From NCBI GenBank assembly GCA_002435545.1, contig DJNB01000167.1, forward strand, positions 18,805 through 23,950: a DNA stretch of 5,146 nucleotides. The letters are read 5' to 3'. The notes under the pieces were generated by a model that ran no database searches, was not told where the DNA came from, and saw only the letters and a list, made by a program, of their open reading frames with translations. The stretch's first letter is position 1. Each line of letters begins with the position of its first letter. Of this stretch, positions 1-5,146 are shown one piece after another. The translations under genes and the position numbers were made by a program. The DNA comes from Lachnoclostridium sp. UBA6475. GTDB lineage: Bacteria > Bacillota > Clostridia > Lachnospirales > Lachnospiraceae.

Positions 1-509
1 TGAAAGAGTGGCAGCTGAAAATCGGTGTACGAAAAGAAAAAATGGATCTCTTTTATCCATTGGAATCGTTAAAAGAGTTATTGAAACTGGAAAAAACGGC
101 AACGACAGAGCAGCTGGAACAGGCATTAACCGTGTTTCAGGAGGAAAACCGTGCGTTATTCGGAACCTTGCATTTTTGGAAAGAAAAAGATCGGTATGGA
201 ATTGAAATTCCGGAAGAGGGAGTTATCCATATCGCAGAAACCATCCCCAATCCGGAATTTTTGGAGAAGTTTTTGCAGGTAATCCAGAATCCGGCGAGTA
301 GAATGGAAAATATTACCAATTGCTTTCGCAAGTATGCAAAGGAAAAAGGAGACGTATTGCATCAGGAAAATATGGTTCACGATGGACTGGGATCCGTATT
401 CTATTTTGAAAAGGAATCGACGGAACGGTCTGTATATTGTGTAGAGGACGATGATTTTGGACTGACATATCATCGTTTTACAAGAAAAGAGTATGAGGAA
501 TTGAAATAA
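1..509 (+). CDS. DUF3877-like protein of unknown function, 5' end missing
   Basis: Small acidic, probably cytoplasmic protein with no signal peptide or membrane segment. The first ATG in this frame is at 42, but the frame is open back to the window edge. The residues before that ATG (KEWQLKIGVRKEK) lead directly into the DLFYPLESLKELL segment and look like ordinary family sequence, so I place the true start upstream of the window. About 168 residues are visible, ending at a TAA at 507-509. The pattern of an N-terminal YPLxSL motif and a C-terminal YHRFTxxEYEEL motif resembles DUF3877, a Lachnospiraceae family without a known function; this assignment is from memory, not a search. It sits 16 nt before the cellulase gene and could be co-transcribed with it. 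No catalytic motif is evident. Confidence 0.7.
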   Translation, partial: KEWQLKIGVRKEKMDLFYPLESLKELLKLEKTATTEQLEQALTVFQEENRALFGTLHFWKEKDRYGIEIPEEGVIHIAETIPNPEFLEKFLQVIQNPASRMENITNCFRKYAKEKGDVLHQENMVHDGLGSVFYFEKESTERSVYCVEDDDFGLTYHRFTRKEYEELK

Positions 510-510
510 C

Positions 511-517
511 AAGGAGG
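511..517 (+). promoter_or_regulatory. Ribosome binding site of the cellulase gene
   Basis: AAGGAGG lies 8 nt before the ATG at 526. An ATG at 521 is too close and runs into a stop after one codon (ATG AAA TGA), so this site fixes the start at 526. It lies wholly in the 16-nt gap behind the preceding gene. Confidence 0.85.
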
Positions 518-525
518 AGAATGAA

Positions 526-2943
526 ATGAAACAGAAAGTAAGAAAAATATGGGCGTATGTCCTGGTATTTGCATTAATGGCAGTAATCTGTCCGTGGCAG
601 GTGAAAACGGTAAAAGCGGAGAGTGTAAAAAGCTTCTTCTCCGATAATGGAGAAGTGGAGATCACATTAACGGAAGATTTATTTCCGGATGGCTATTGGT
701 GCGAATATTCTCTAGCGGTCACCAATCATTCTTCCCAGTCCATCCACGACTGGCAGCTGACATTATCTGTGAATGACATTTCAAAATACAGCAAAAGTTT
801 TGGATGTCAGGCAACGGTAAAAAACGATAAACTTGTGGTAAAAGGCCAGGGAAACGGTAAAGTAGTAGCGGCAGGAAGTACTTACAAAGTAGATGGAAAT
901 TTTAAACTTGGATTTACATCGCAGGTTTCCTTTACCGGCGCAGAGATTACCTATGAATATGGCAGCCAGAGTACCGGTGGCGGCAATGAAGGAAGTGTCG
1001 GTTCCGGAGCGACATTTATTGACGGCTACCAGTGCAATTATACACTGACCGGCCAGACGAAAGAGGTACCGTATGAAGATACTCCATATGGAAAACACGG
1101 CACGCTTCATGTGGACGGTCTGCAGATTAAGGATACGAACAATCAGCCATTTACGCTTCGCGGTGCAAGTACTCATGGGATGCACTGGGGCGATGGGGAA
1201 ACATTTTTAAATAAAACCGCATTTCAGAATCTGCGTGATGAATGGGGCGTCAATATGGTGCGTCTTGTCAGCTATGTAACACAGGGCGGTTATACCGAGG
1301 GATCTAAGGACAAACTGGACAAACATATCCGGGAGGGCGTTTCGGATCTGACAGATCTTGGAATGTACGCGATCATTGACTGGCATGTGCATGCTGAAAA
1401 TCCAAATGATAAAAAGGCGGAAGCAATTCAGTTTTTCGATACCTATTCGAAAATGTACAAAGACCAGAGTAATATCATCTATGAGATCTGCAATGAACCT
1501 ACCGGAACACCGTGGAACCAGATCCGTCCGTATGCGGTAGATGTGGTAAATACGATACGCGCCAACGACCCGGATGCGATCATTGTAGTGGGAACCAATA
1601 ACTGGTCGCAGGACGTCGATGAAGTGGCGACAAATGGTGGAAAGATTGATGACCCGAATGTCATGTATACGATTCATTTTTATTCAGGAACGCATGGGGA
1701 AAGTTTTCGTGAAAAAGTGCGTACGGCATTAAAGGCAGGAACGCCGGTATTTTGTACTGAATTTGGAGTATGTGATGCATCAGGAAATGGTGGATTTGAT
1801 CTGGAAGAAGCAGACCGATGGATTGATTTCTTTGAGGAAAATGGAATCAGTTACTGCTGCTGGAGTCTGAGTAAGAAAAACGAAAGTGCGTCGATGATCT
1901 CGCCGGAATGCAGTAAAGTGAATGGCTTTACGAATGAAGATCTGGGAGGAACCGGCGCATGGCTTATCAATACATATCGCAGCAAGAGCGGTGAAAGCCC
2001 GGCTCCGAGTGTCTCACCAAGCGCCGCACCAAGTGAGACTCCGACGGCAACGACAACACCAAGCAATGTACCGAGTGCAGCGCCGACAGAAACAGCAGAG
2101 CCGAGTGCAGCACCGACGGCAACCACAGAGCCAAGTGCAATACCAAGTGAGATTCCGGCAAAAACAGCAGAGCCAAGTGCAATACCGACTGTGGCGCCGA
2201 CAGCACCCGCCGCACCAAGCGCAATACCAACCGTAGCGCCGATCGCATCAGCAGTACCAACTGTAACACCAACGGCAATACCAAGTGCAATACCAACCGT
2301 GGTACCGACCGCACCAGCAATACCAAGTGAAGTTCCGAGTGTAGCACCGACAGCACCAGCAATACCAAGTGAAGTACCGAGTGCAGCGCCGGCCGTAACA
2401 ACCGCACCGACGACACCGGCAGCATCCGCAGCGCCAACGGTAATACCAACTACAGTTCCGAGTGCAGTACCAAGTGAAAGTGCAGCGCCGGCAGATGACG
2501 AAGATTTACATATTGCGGTAAGTGGAAGTTCTTATTCGCCAACCGTGATCGATGGTGTGCAGGGCGTTGAACTGCGGAATTTTGATACGCAGAAAACGAC
2601 AATTGTAATTCCGGATTATATCACGATCAAAGGGAAAAAGTATCCGGTCATTGCAATTTCCGGAAATGCGTTTAAAAAATGTAAAAAACTTACAAAAGTG
2701 GTGATCGGAAAAAATGTACGGAGTATCAAGCCGAAGGCATTTTATAATTGTAAAAAACTAAAGACCATTGTGATAAAGACGAAAAAACTGACGATGAAAC
2801 GCGTTGGGAAAAAGGCATTTGCAGGGATTTATAAAAAAGCAAAGATTATACTGCCAAAAGGTGGATTTTCCAAGAAGCAAAAAGCCGCATATAAGAAAAT
2901 ACTGCGTGCCAGAGGGGTAGGAAAAAAAGCAAAGATCAAATAA
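526..2943 (+). CDS. Secreted modular endo-beta-1,4-glucanase (CBM2-like, GH5, LRR_5-like)
   Basis: An 805-residue extracellular cellulase that should cut internal beta-1,4-glucan bonds by a retaining mechanism. Residues 1-31 are a signal peptide: basic start, hydrophobic core about 8-23, likely cleavage after VKA31. Residues about 36-146 resemble a CBM2 beta-sandwich, followed by a Gly/Ser linker (147-161). The GH5 barrel spans about 188-485: R212, H217 in STHGMHW, H287 and H289 in DWHVHA, acid/base E324 in YEICNEP, H384 and Y386 in YTIHFYSGTHG, nucleophile E412 in CTEFG, and W446. STHG, NEP and HFYSGTHG point to subfamily 2, which includes Bacillus and Clostridium endoglucanases. Then come a Pro/Ala/Ser/Thr linker (about 491-656) and a basic BspA/LRR_5-like end (about 657-805), which has no sortase motif. 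No catalytic residue is missing. Beta-glucanase or mannanase activity cannot be excluded. The next gene starts 13 nt downstream. Confidence 0.95.
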   Translation: MKQKVRKIWAYVLVFALMAVICPWQVKTVKAESVKSFFSDNGEVEITLTEDLFPDGYWCEYSLAVTNHSSQSIHDWQLTLSVNDISKYSKSFGCQATVKNDKLVVKGQGNGKVVAAGSTYKVDGNFKLGFTSQVSFTGAEITYEYGSQSTGGGNEGSVGSGATFIDGYQCNYTLTGQTKEVPYEDTPYGKHGTLHVDGLQIKDTNNQPFTLRGASTHGMHWGDGETFLNKTAFQNLRDEWGVNMVRLVSYVTQGGYTEGSKDKLDKHIREGVSDLTDLGMYAIIDWHVHAENPNDKKAEAIQFFDTYSKMYKDQSNIIYEICNEPTGTPWNQIRPYAVDVVNTIRANDPDAIIVVGTNNWSQDVDEVATNGGKIDDPNVMYTIHFYSGTHGESFREKVRTALKAGTPVFCTEFGVCDASGNGGFDLEEADRWIDFFEENGISYCCWSLSKKNESASMISPECSKVNGFTNEDLGGTGAWLINTYRSKSGESPAPSVSPSAAPSETPTATTTPSNVPSAAPTETAEPSAAPTATTEPSAIPSEIPAKTAEPSAIPTVAPTAPAAPSAIPTVAPIASAVPTVTPTAIPSAIPTVVPTAPAIPSEVPSVAPTAPAIPSEVPSAAPAVTTAPTTPAASAAPTVIPTTVPSAVPSESAAPADDEDLHIAVSGSSYSPTVIDGVQGVELRNFDTQKTTIVIPDYITIKGKKYPVIAISGNAFKKCKKLTKVVIGKNVRSIKPKAFYNCKKLKTIVIKTKKLTMKRVGKKAFAGIYKKAKIILPKGGFSKKQKAAYKKILRARGVGKKAKIK
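1996..2493 (+). repeat. Degenerate tandem repeat coding for Pro/Ala/Ser/Thr linker
   Basis: This segment encodes residues about 491-656 of the cellulase. It is low-complexity protein with a proline about every three residues, built from variants of PSAxP, PTxAP and PSEVPS. It should form an extended, protease-resistant spacer between the catalytic barrel and the C-terminal module, and may be O-glycosylated (inference). Isoleucine is coded by ATA in 8 of 10 cases here against 1 of 18 in the GH5 domain, which marks the stretch as compositionally distinct. Expansion by repeat slippage is likely, so length may vary between strains. Confidence 0.9.
2305..2382 (+). repeat. Near-perfect 36-bp direct repeat inside the linker
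   Basis: Positions 2305-2340 and 2347-2382 both encode PTAPAIPSEVPS and differ at two third-codon positions (ACC/ACA and GTT/GTA). The start-to-start distance is 42 bp, a whole number of codons, so gain or loss of a unit keeps the reading frame. This looks like the most recent duplication within the linker. Confidence 0.9.
2494..2940 (+). other. Region coding for basic BspA/LRR_5-like C-terminal module
   Basis: Encodes residues 657-805 of the cellulase. After an acidic stub (DDED, 657-660) come leucine-rich-repeat-like units around 706-730, 731-756 and 757-779. They share an AF(K/Y)xCKKL core with cysteines at 719 and 742 and end in IxLPKG. Residues 698-805 contain no Asp or Glu, while 701-805 holds 33 Lys and 4 Arg. 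Modules of this type close many Lachnospiraceae surface proteins. Binding to the anionic cell wall is a plausible role but is inferred from charge alone. Confidence 0.75.
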
Positions 2944-2947
2944 GGAG
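2942..2947 (+). promoter_or_regulatory. Ribosome binding site of the response regulator, overlapping the cellulase stop
   Basis: AAGGAG begins inside the cellulase TAA (2941-2943) and lies 9 nt before the ATG at 2957. The site shares bases with the stop codon, so ribosomes ending the cellulase would be placed for re-initiation. This supports a shared message, and the 13-nt gap has no room for a terminator. Confidence 0.8.
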
Positions 2948-2956
2948 TGACAGGCG

Positions 2957-3637
2957 ATGGACATTTTTTTACTGGAAGACGATGATGCGATCGCGATGGG
3001 ACTGACCTATTCGCTTGAGCCGGAAGGCTATGAGGTGATGCGTGTCTCTACGGTAAAAGAGGCGATGCTTTTGATGGCGGAGCGCACCTTTTCATTATAT
3101 ATCCTTGACCTTACACTGCCGGACGGAAGTGGTTACGATGTCTGCCGGAAGATCAAAGAAAAAGGTGATTTTCCGGTAATCATACTGACTGTGATGGAAG
3201 AAGAGGTCAATGTCGTGATGGGATTGGAACTTGGTGCGGACGATTATATCACAAAACCATTCCGCGTGAGGGAACTGCTTGCCAGAATGAAAAGTGTCCT
3301 TCGCCGGTATACGAAAGAAACGGCAGACGGAGTTTTGCGGTATAAGGAACTTTGCATTTATACAAACGAAGGACGAGTGGAAAAAAATGGAAAAGAAATT
3401 GAACTTACCGCGATGGAGTATCGCCTGCTGTTGATCTTGATGAATCATAAGGGTATGATCCTGAGCCGAAACCAGCTGCTCGAAAATATATGGGATGTGG
3501 AGGGCGATTTTGTCAATGACAATACGCTGACCGTATACATCAAGAGACTGCGCGGAAAAATTGAGACAGATCCAGCCGAACCGGAATACATTCAGACGGT
3601 TCGGGGAAGGGGGTATCGAATCGACAATGAAAGATAA
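2957..3637 (+). CDS. OmpR/PhoB-family response regulator
   Basis: A 226-residue cytoplasmic transcription factor of normal length for the family. The receiver domain (about 1-118) has the acidic pocket E7-D8-D9, phosphoacceptor D51 in YILDLTLPDGSG, switch residue T78 and K100 in the TKPF motif. The winged-helix DNA-binding domain (about 125-224) shows LTAMEYRLL, the recognition-helix region NDNTLTVYIKRLR and the terminal wing YIQTVRGRGYRI. The partner is almost certainly the kinase encoded by the overlapping next gene. Likely targets are the tandem boxes at 4617-4652 in front of the ABC ATPase gene, as for BceR/VanR-like regulators; this is inference from position. The stop overlaps the kinase start by 11 bp. 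All key residues are present, so it should be a phosphorylation-dependent activator. Confidence 0.96.
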   Translation: MDIFLLEDDDAIAMGLTYSLEPEGYEVMRVSTVKEAMLLMAERTFSLYILDLTLPDGSGYDVCRKIKEKGDFPVIILTVMEEEVNVVMGLELGADDYITKPFRVRELLARMKSVLRRYTKETADGVLRYKELCIYTNEGRVEKNGKEIELTAMEYRLLLILMNHKGMILSRNQLLENIWDVEGDFVNDNTLTVYIKRLRGKIETDPAEPEYIQTVRGRGYRIDNER

Positions 3638-4619
3638 AAGCCTGAAACATATGATCTTTTTGGGCAGTGTAATTACAATTTTGGGAACTGTACTTATGGC
3701 ATGGATCCATCCATTGTGTGCTGTTCTCTTTTTTGTATTATCTGCTCTGTTAATCGCTATTTACAGTTTGGAAATAAAGAAACGACGGGATAAATTACAG
3801 CAGCTCAATACCTATTTATCCTTGATCTGCGCCGGTAAATACGATCTTGATATCGCAGATAACGAGGAAGGGGAAATATCCATATTAAAAAACAATTTAT
3901 ATAAAGTAATTGTCTTGCTTCGGTCGCAGAATGCGATGTTAGAGAAGGACAAGGTGTATCTGGCAGATGCCCTTGCTAATATTTCCCATCAGTTAAAAAC
4001 ACCCCTTACTTCCATGATGGTAATGACCGAACTGCTTGAAAGAGAGCAGGAAGAGACAAAGCGGAAGCAGTTTGTGGAAACCATTGACAAACAGTTAGAT
4101 AAAATGAAATGGCTGATCACGTATTTGCTGAGATTGTCGAAACTGGATGCCGGAACGGTTGTATTTCACACCGATGAAATCGCTCTGGAAGAGCTTTTTG
4201 AGGCAAGTATAGAACCGTATTTACTGACAATGGATCTGAGAAATATCAGCGTAGAAAAAGGGAAATTGGACGGAACGATCCGGGGAGATTTTAACTGGAC
4301 GTGCGAGGCAGTCGGAAATATTGTAAAAAATTGTATGGAACATATGGATGACGGAGGGCATCTTTATGTGGAGACGAAAGATTACTCGTTGTATCAGTCA
4401 CTGATCCTGCGCGATGATGGATGCGGTATCGAAAAAGACGAGCTGCCACACATATTTGAACGTTTTTACAATGGCAAACGGGCAAAAAAGGACAGTGTGG
4501 GGATCGGACTGGCATTGTCAAAAGCCATTGTGGAAAAAGAAGAGGGAAAAATACTCGTAAAAAGTGAAGTGGGAGAGGGCACGGAATTTGAAATTCGGTT
4601 TTATAAAATGATTGTGTGA
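3627..4619 (+). CDS. Two-component sensor histidine kinase, intramembrane-sensing type
   Basis: A 330-residue membrane kinase. Two hydrophobic helices (about 9-26 and 30-47) are joined by only a few residues around WIHP, leaving almost no external sensor domain. This is typical of BceS-like kinases that sense through a partner ABC transporter. A linker (about 50-110) leads to the H-box with H121 in NISHQLKTPLTSM, the N-box with N235 in NIVKNCMEH, the D-box DDGCGI (263-268), the F-box IFERFY (276-281) and the G-box GIGLALSKAI (292-301), so dimerisation and ATPase domains are complete. An ATG at 3561 would also be in frame, but it lies deep in the regulator gene and adds a polar stretch before the membrane helices. 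The ATG at 3627 follows AAGGGGG at 3607-3613 and overlaps the regulator stop, suggesting translational coupling. Confidence 0.95.
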   Translation: MKDKSLKHMIFLGSVITILGTVLMAWIHPLCAVLFFVLSALLIAIYSLEIKKRRDKLQQLNTYLSLICAGKYDLDIADNEEGEISILKNNLYKVIVLLRSQNAMLEKDKVYLADALANISHQLKTPLTSMMVMTELLEREQEETKRKQFVETIDKQLDKMKWLITYLLRLSKLDAGTVVFHTDEIALEELFEASIEPYLLTMDLRNISVEKGKLDGTIRGDFNWTCEAVGNIVKNCMEHMDDGGHLYVETKDYSLYQSLILRDDGCGIEKDELPHIFERFYNGKRAKKDSVGIGLALSKAIVEKEEGKILVKSEVGEGTEFEIRFYKMIV

Positions 4620-4652
4620 CAAAATTGTCATTTTTCTTTCACGGAGATGTAA
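4617..4652 (+). promoter_or_regulatory. Tandem BceR-like operator boxes
   Basis: Box 1 (4617-4630) is TGACA-AAAT-TGTCA, a perfect 6-bp inverted repeat with a 2-nt centre that includes the kinase TGA stop. Box 2 (4639-4652) is TCACG-GAGA-TGTAA. Both approach TNACA-N4-TGTAA, the motif I recall for BceR-type regulators, with one mismatch each. Their starts are 22 bp apart, about two helical turns, which suits two regulator dimers on the same DNA face. The neighbouring regulator gene is the obvious source of the binding protein. No binding evidence exists here. Confidence 0.6.
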
Positions 4653-4660
4653 GGATGCGA

Positions 4661-4669
4661 TGTTACACT
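4661..4669 (+). promoter_or_regulatory. Candidate extended -10 promoter for the ABC ATPase gene
   Basis: TGT-TACACT gives an extended -10 (TGn) with 4 of 6 matches to TATAAT. There is no good -35 at normal distance; operator box 2 occupies that place and ends 11 bp upstream, as expected of an activator-dependent promoter. Transcription would begin near 4676, leaving a leader of about 24 nt. An alternative promoter is TTGTCA (4625-4630) with 17-bp spacing to TGTAAG (4648-4653), which would overlap the boxes. Confidence 0.4.
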
Positions 4670-4686
4670 TGAATTATCAGAAAGAA

Positions 4687-4692
4687 AAGGAG
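4687..4692 (+). promoter_or_regulatory. Ribosome binding site of the ABC ATPase gene
   Basis: AAGGAG lies 7 nt before the ATG at 4700. An in-frame ATG at 4694 is only 1 nt from it, too close for normal initiation, so 4700 is chosen. Confidence 0.8.
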
Positions 4693-4699
4693 AATGACA

Positions 4700-5146
4700 A
4701 TGAATATTTTGCAAGTTAAAAATTTAACAAAGACATATGGAAAAGGAAACACGCTGGTAAAGGCGCTGGATGATGTTTCTTTTGAAGTAGAACAGGGAGA
4801 ATTTGTTGCGATCATCGGCCCTTCCGGTTCCGGAAAATCTACACTTTTGCATATTCTTGGCGGTGTGGATGTACCGACAGGCGGGCAGGTCATCGTAGAC
4901 CAGACCGATATTTCTACGTTGGATGAAACGGCATTGGCGATCTTTCGCCGCCGTCAGATCGGACTGATCTATCAATTTTATAATTTAATTCCCATTTTGA
5001 CGGTGGAAGAAAATCTTACCCTGCCACTCTTACTTGACGGAAATAAGCCGGATCCGAGACTGCTTACCGATCTGGTTGAGAGACTGGGACTGGAAGACCG
5101 TTTGAAACACCTTCCGAATCAGTTATCCGGTGGACAGCAGCAGAGA
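4700..5146 (+). CDS. ABC transporter ATP-binding protein, 3' end missing (LolD/MacB/BceA type)
   Basis: The first 149 residues of a cytoplasmic ATPase that would drive an FtsX-like permease. Visible parts are the N-terminal strand with the A-loop aromatic Y13 (KTYGKGN), Walker A GPSGSGKST at 40-48 (K46, S47), the Q-loop Q92 in IYQFYNLIP, and the signature LSGGQ at 142-146 followed by QQR. Walker B and the H-loop lie beyond the window. The Q-loop and signature context fit the MacB/LolD/BceA group that exports or detoxifies peptides or works in envelope maintenance. With the BceRS-like genes just upstream and the tandem boxes in its leader, a role in resistance to a cell-wall-active peptide is likely, but the substrate is unknown. 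About 80 residues and the permease gene are expected downstream. Confidence 0.95.
   Translation, partial: MNILQVKNLTKTYGKGNTLVKALDDVSFEVEQGEFVAIIGPSGSGKSTLLHILGGVDVPTGGQVIVDQTDISTLDETALAIFRRRQIGLIYQFYNLIPILTVEENLTLPLLLDGNKPDPRLLTDLVERLGLEDRLKHLPNQLSGGQQQR

Noticed and set aside
457..484. TTGGAC / TACAAG as a promoter for the cellulase inside the preceding gene
   Set aside because: Only 3/6 and 4/6 consensus matches with 16-bp spacing; no better than chance. An internal promoter remains possible but is not supported by sequence.
601..616. Catabolite-responsive element (cre)-like TGAAAACGGTAAAA within the signal-peptide coding region
   Set aside because: It has the TGnAAnCG core but misses other consensus positions and lies about 75 nt inside the gene; chance in A-rich coding sequence is likely.
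156..665. 169-codon open frame on the minus strand
   Set aside because: It spans the DUF3877-like gene end, the cellulase RBS and the signal peptide, which are well supported on the + strand, and its product resembles nothing I recognise.
1922..2236. 104-codon + strand frame inside the cellulase
   Set aside because: Out-of-frame reading of the linker repeat giving Gln/Arg-rich low complexity, without an RBS.
1967..2449. 160-codon open frame on the minus strand opposite the linker
   Set aside because: It is the antisense shadow of the Pro/Ala/Ser/Thr repeat; its Leu/Val/Arg-rich translation follows from that composition and no RBS or domain is visible.
2599..2606. ACAATTGT palindrome as a regulator site for the two-component genes
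   Set aside because: Half-site spacing is 2 nt instead of 4, it is about 350 bp upstream of the regulator, and it is explained by coding for a Thr-Ile-Val strand.
3561..3626. Earlier in-frame ATG for the histidine kinase
   Set aside because: It would overlap the regulator by 77 bp and add a polar arginine-rich stretch before the membrane helices; 3627 has a Shine-Dalgarno-like sequence and the usual short overlap.
4617..4635. Inverted repeat followed by five T as a rho-independent terminator for the kinase
   Set aside because: The usable stem is about 5 A/T-rich base pairs with a 4-nt loop, too weak; the regulator-box reading explains the symmetry better.

Overview
The window looks like part of a Lachnospiraceae-type (gut or rumen Clostridia, Firmicutes) chromosome. 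The basis is strong AGGAG-type ribosome binding sites, a GH5 cellulase ending in a lysine-rich BspA-like (LRR_5) module, a DUF3877-like protein (a family I know from Eubacterium rectale relatives), and a BceRS/VanRS-like two-component system in front of an ABC ATPase. The genus cannot be fixed from this sequence. All five genes are on the + strand and packed tightly.

Layout: (1) positions 1-509, the 3' end of a DUF3877-like gene whose reading frame stays open to the left edge, so its start lies outside the window; (2) 526-2943, a secreted modular endoglucanase with signal peptide, CBM2-like domain, Gly/Ser linker, GH5 subfamily-2-like catalytic domain, a Pro/Ala/Ser/Thr linker of about 166 residues, and a very basic LRR_5-like C-terminus; (3) 2957-3637, an OmpR/PhoB-family response regulator; (4) 3627-4619, an 11-bp-overlapping sensor histidine kinase with two membrane helices and almost no external loop; (5) 4620-4699, the only intergenic gap large enough for a promoter, carrying two TNACA-N4-TGTNA-like boxes 22 bp apart and an extended -10; (6) 4700-5146, the N-terminal 149 residues of a LolD/MacB/BceA-type ABC ATPase cut off by the window end.

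The response regulator, kinase and ABC ATPase make sense together as a peptide- or envelope-stress sensing and detoxification module of the Bce/Vra type. The kinase would phosphorylate the regulator, which would bind the tandem boxes and switch on the transporter; an FtsX-like permease gene is expected just past the right edge. The gaps before the regulator and before the cellulase are only 13 and 16 nt with no terminator, so the DUF3877-like gene, the cellulase and the two-component genes may share a transcript. A functional link between cellulase and sensor is inference only.

The genes are recognisable families, and I do not see a wholly new system. The points worth a second look are the cellulase/two-component arrangement, the acid-free basic surface module, the linker with its abrupt ATA-isoleucine codon shift, the loss of canonical binding tryptophans in the CBM2-like domain, and the tandem operator in front of the ABC gene.
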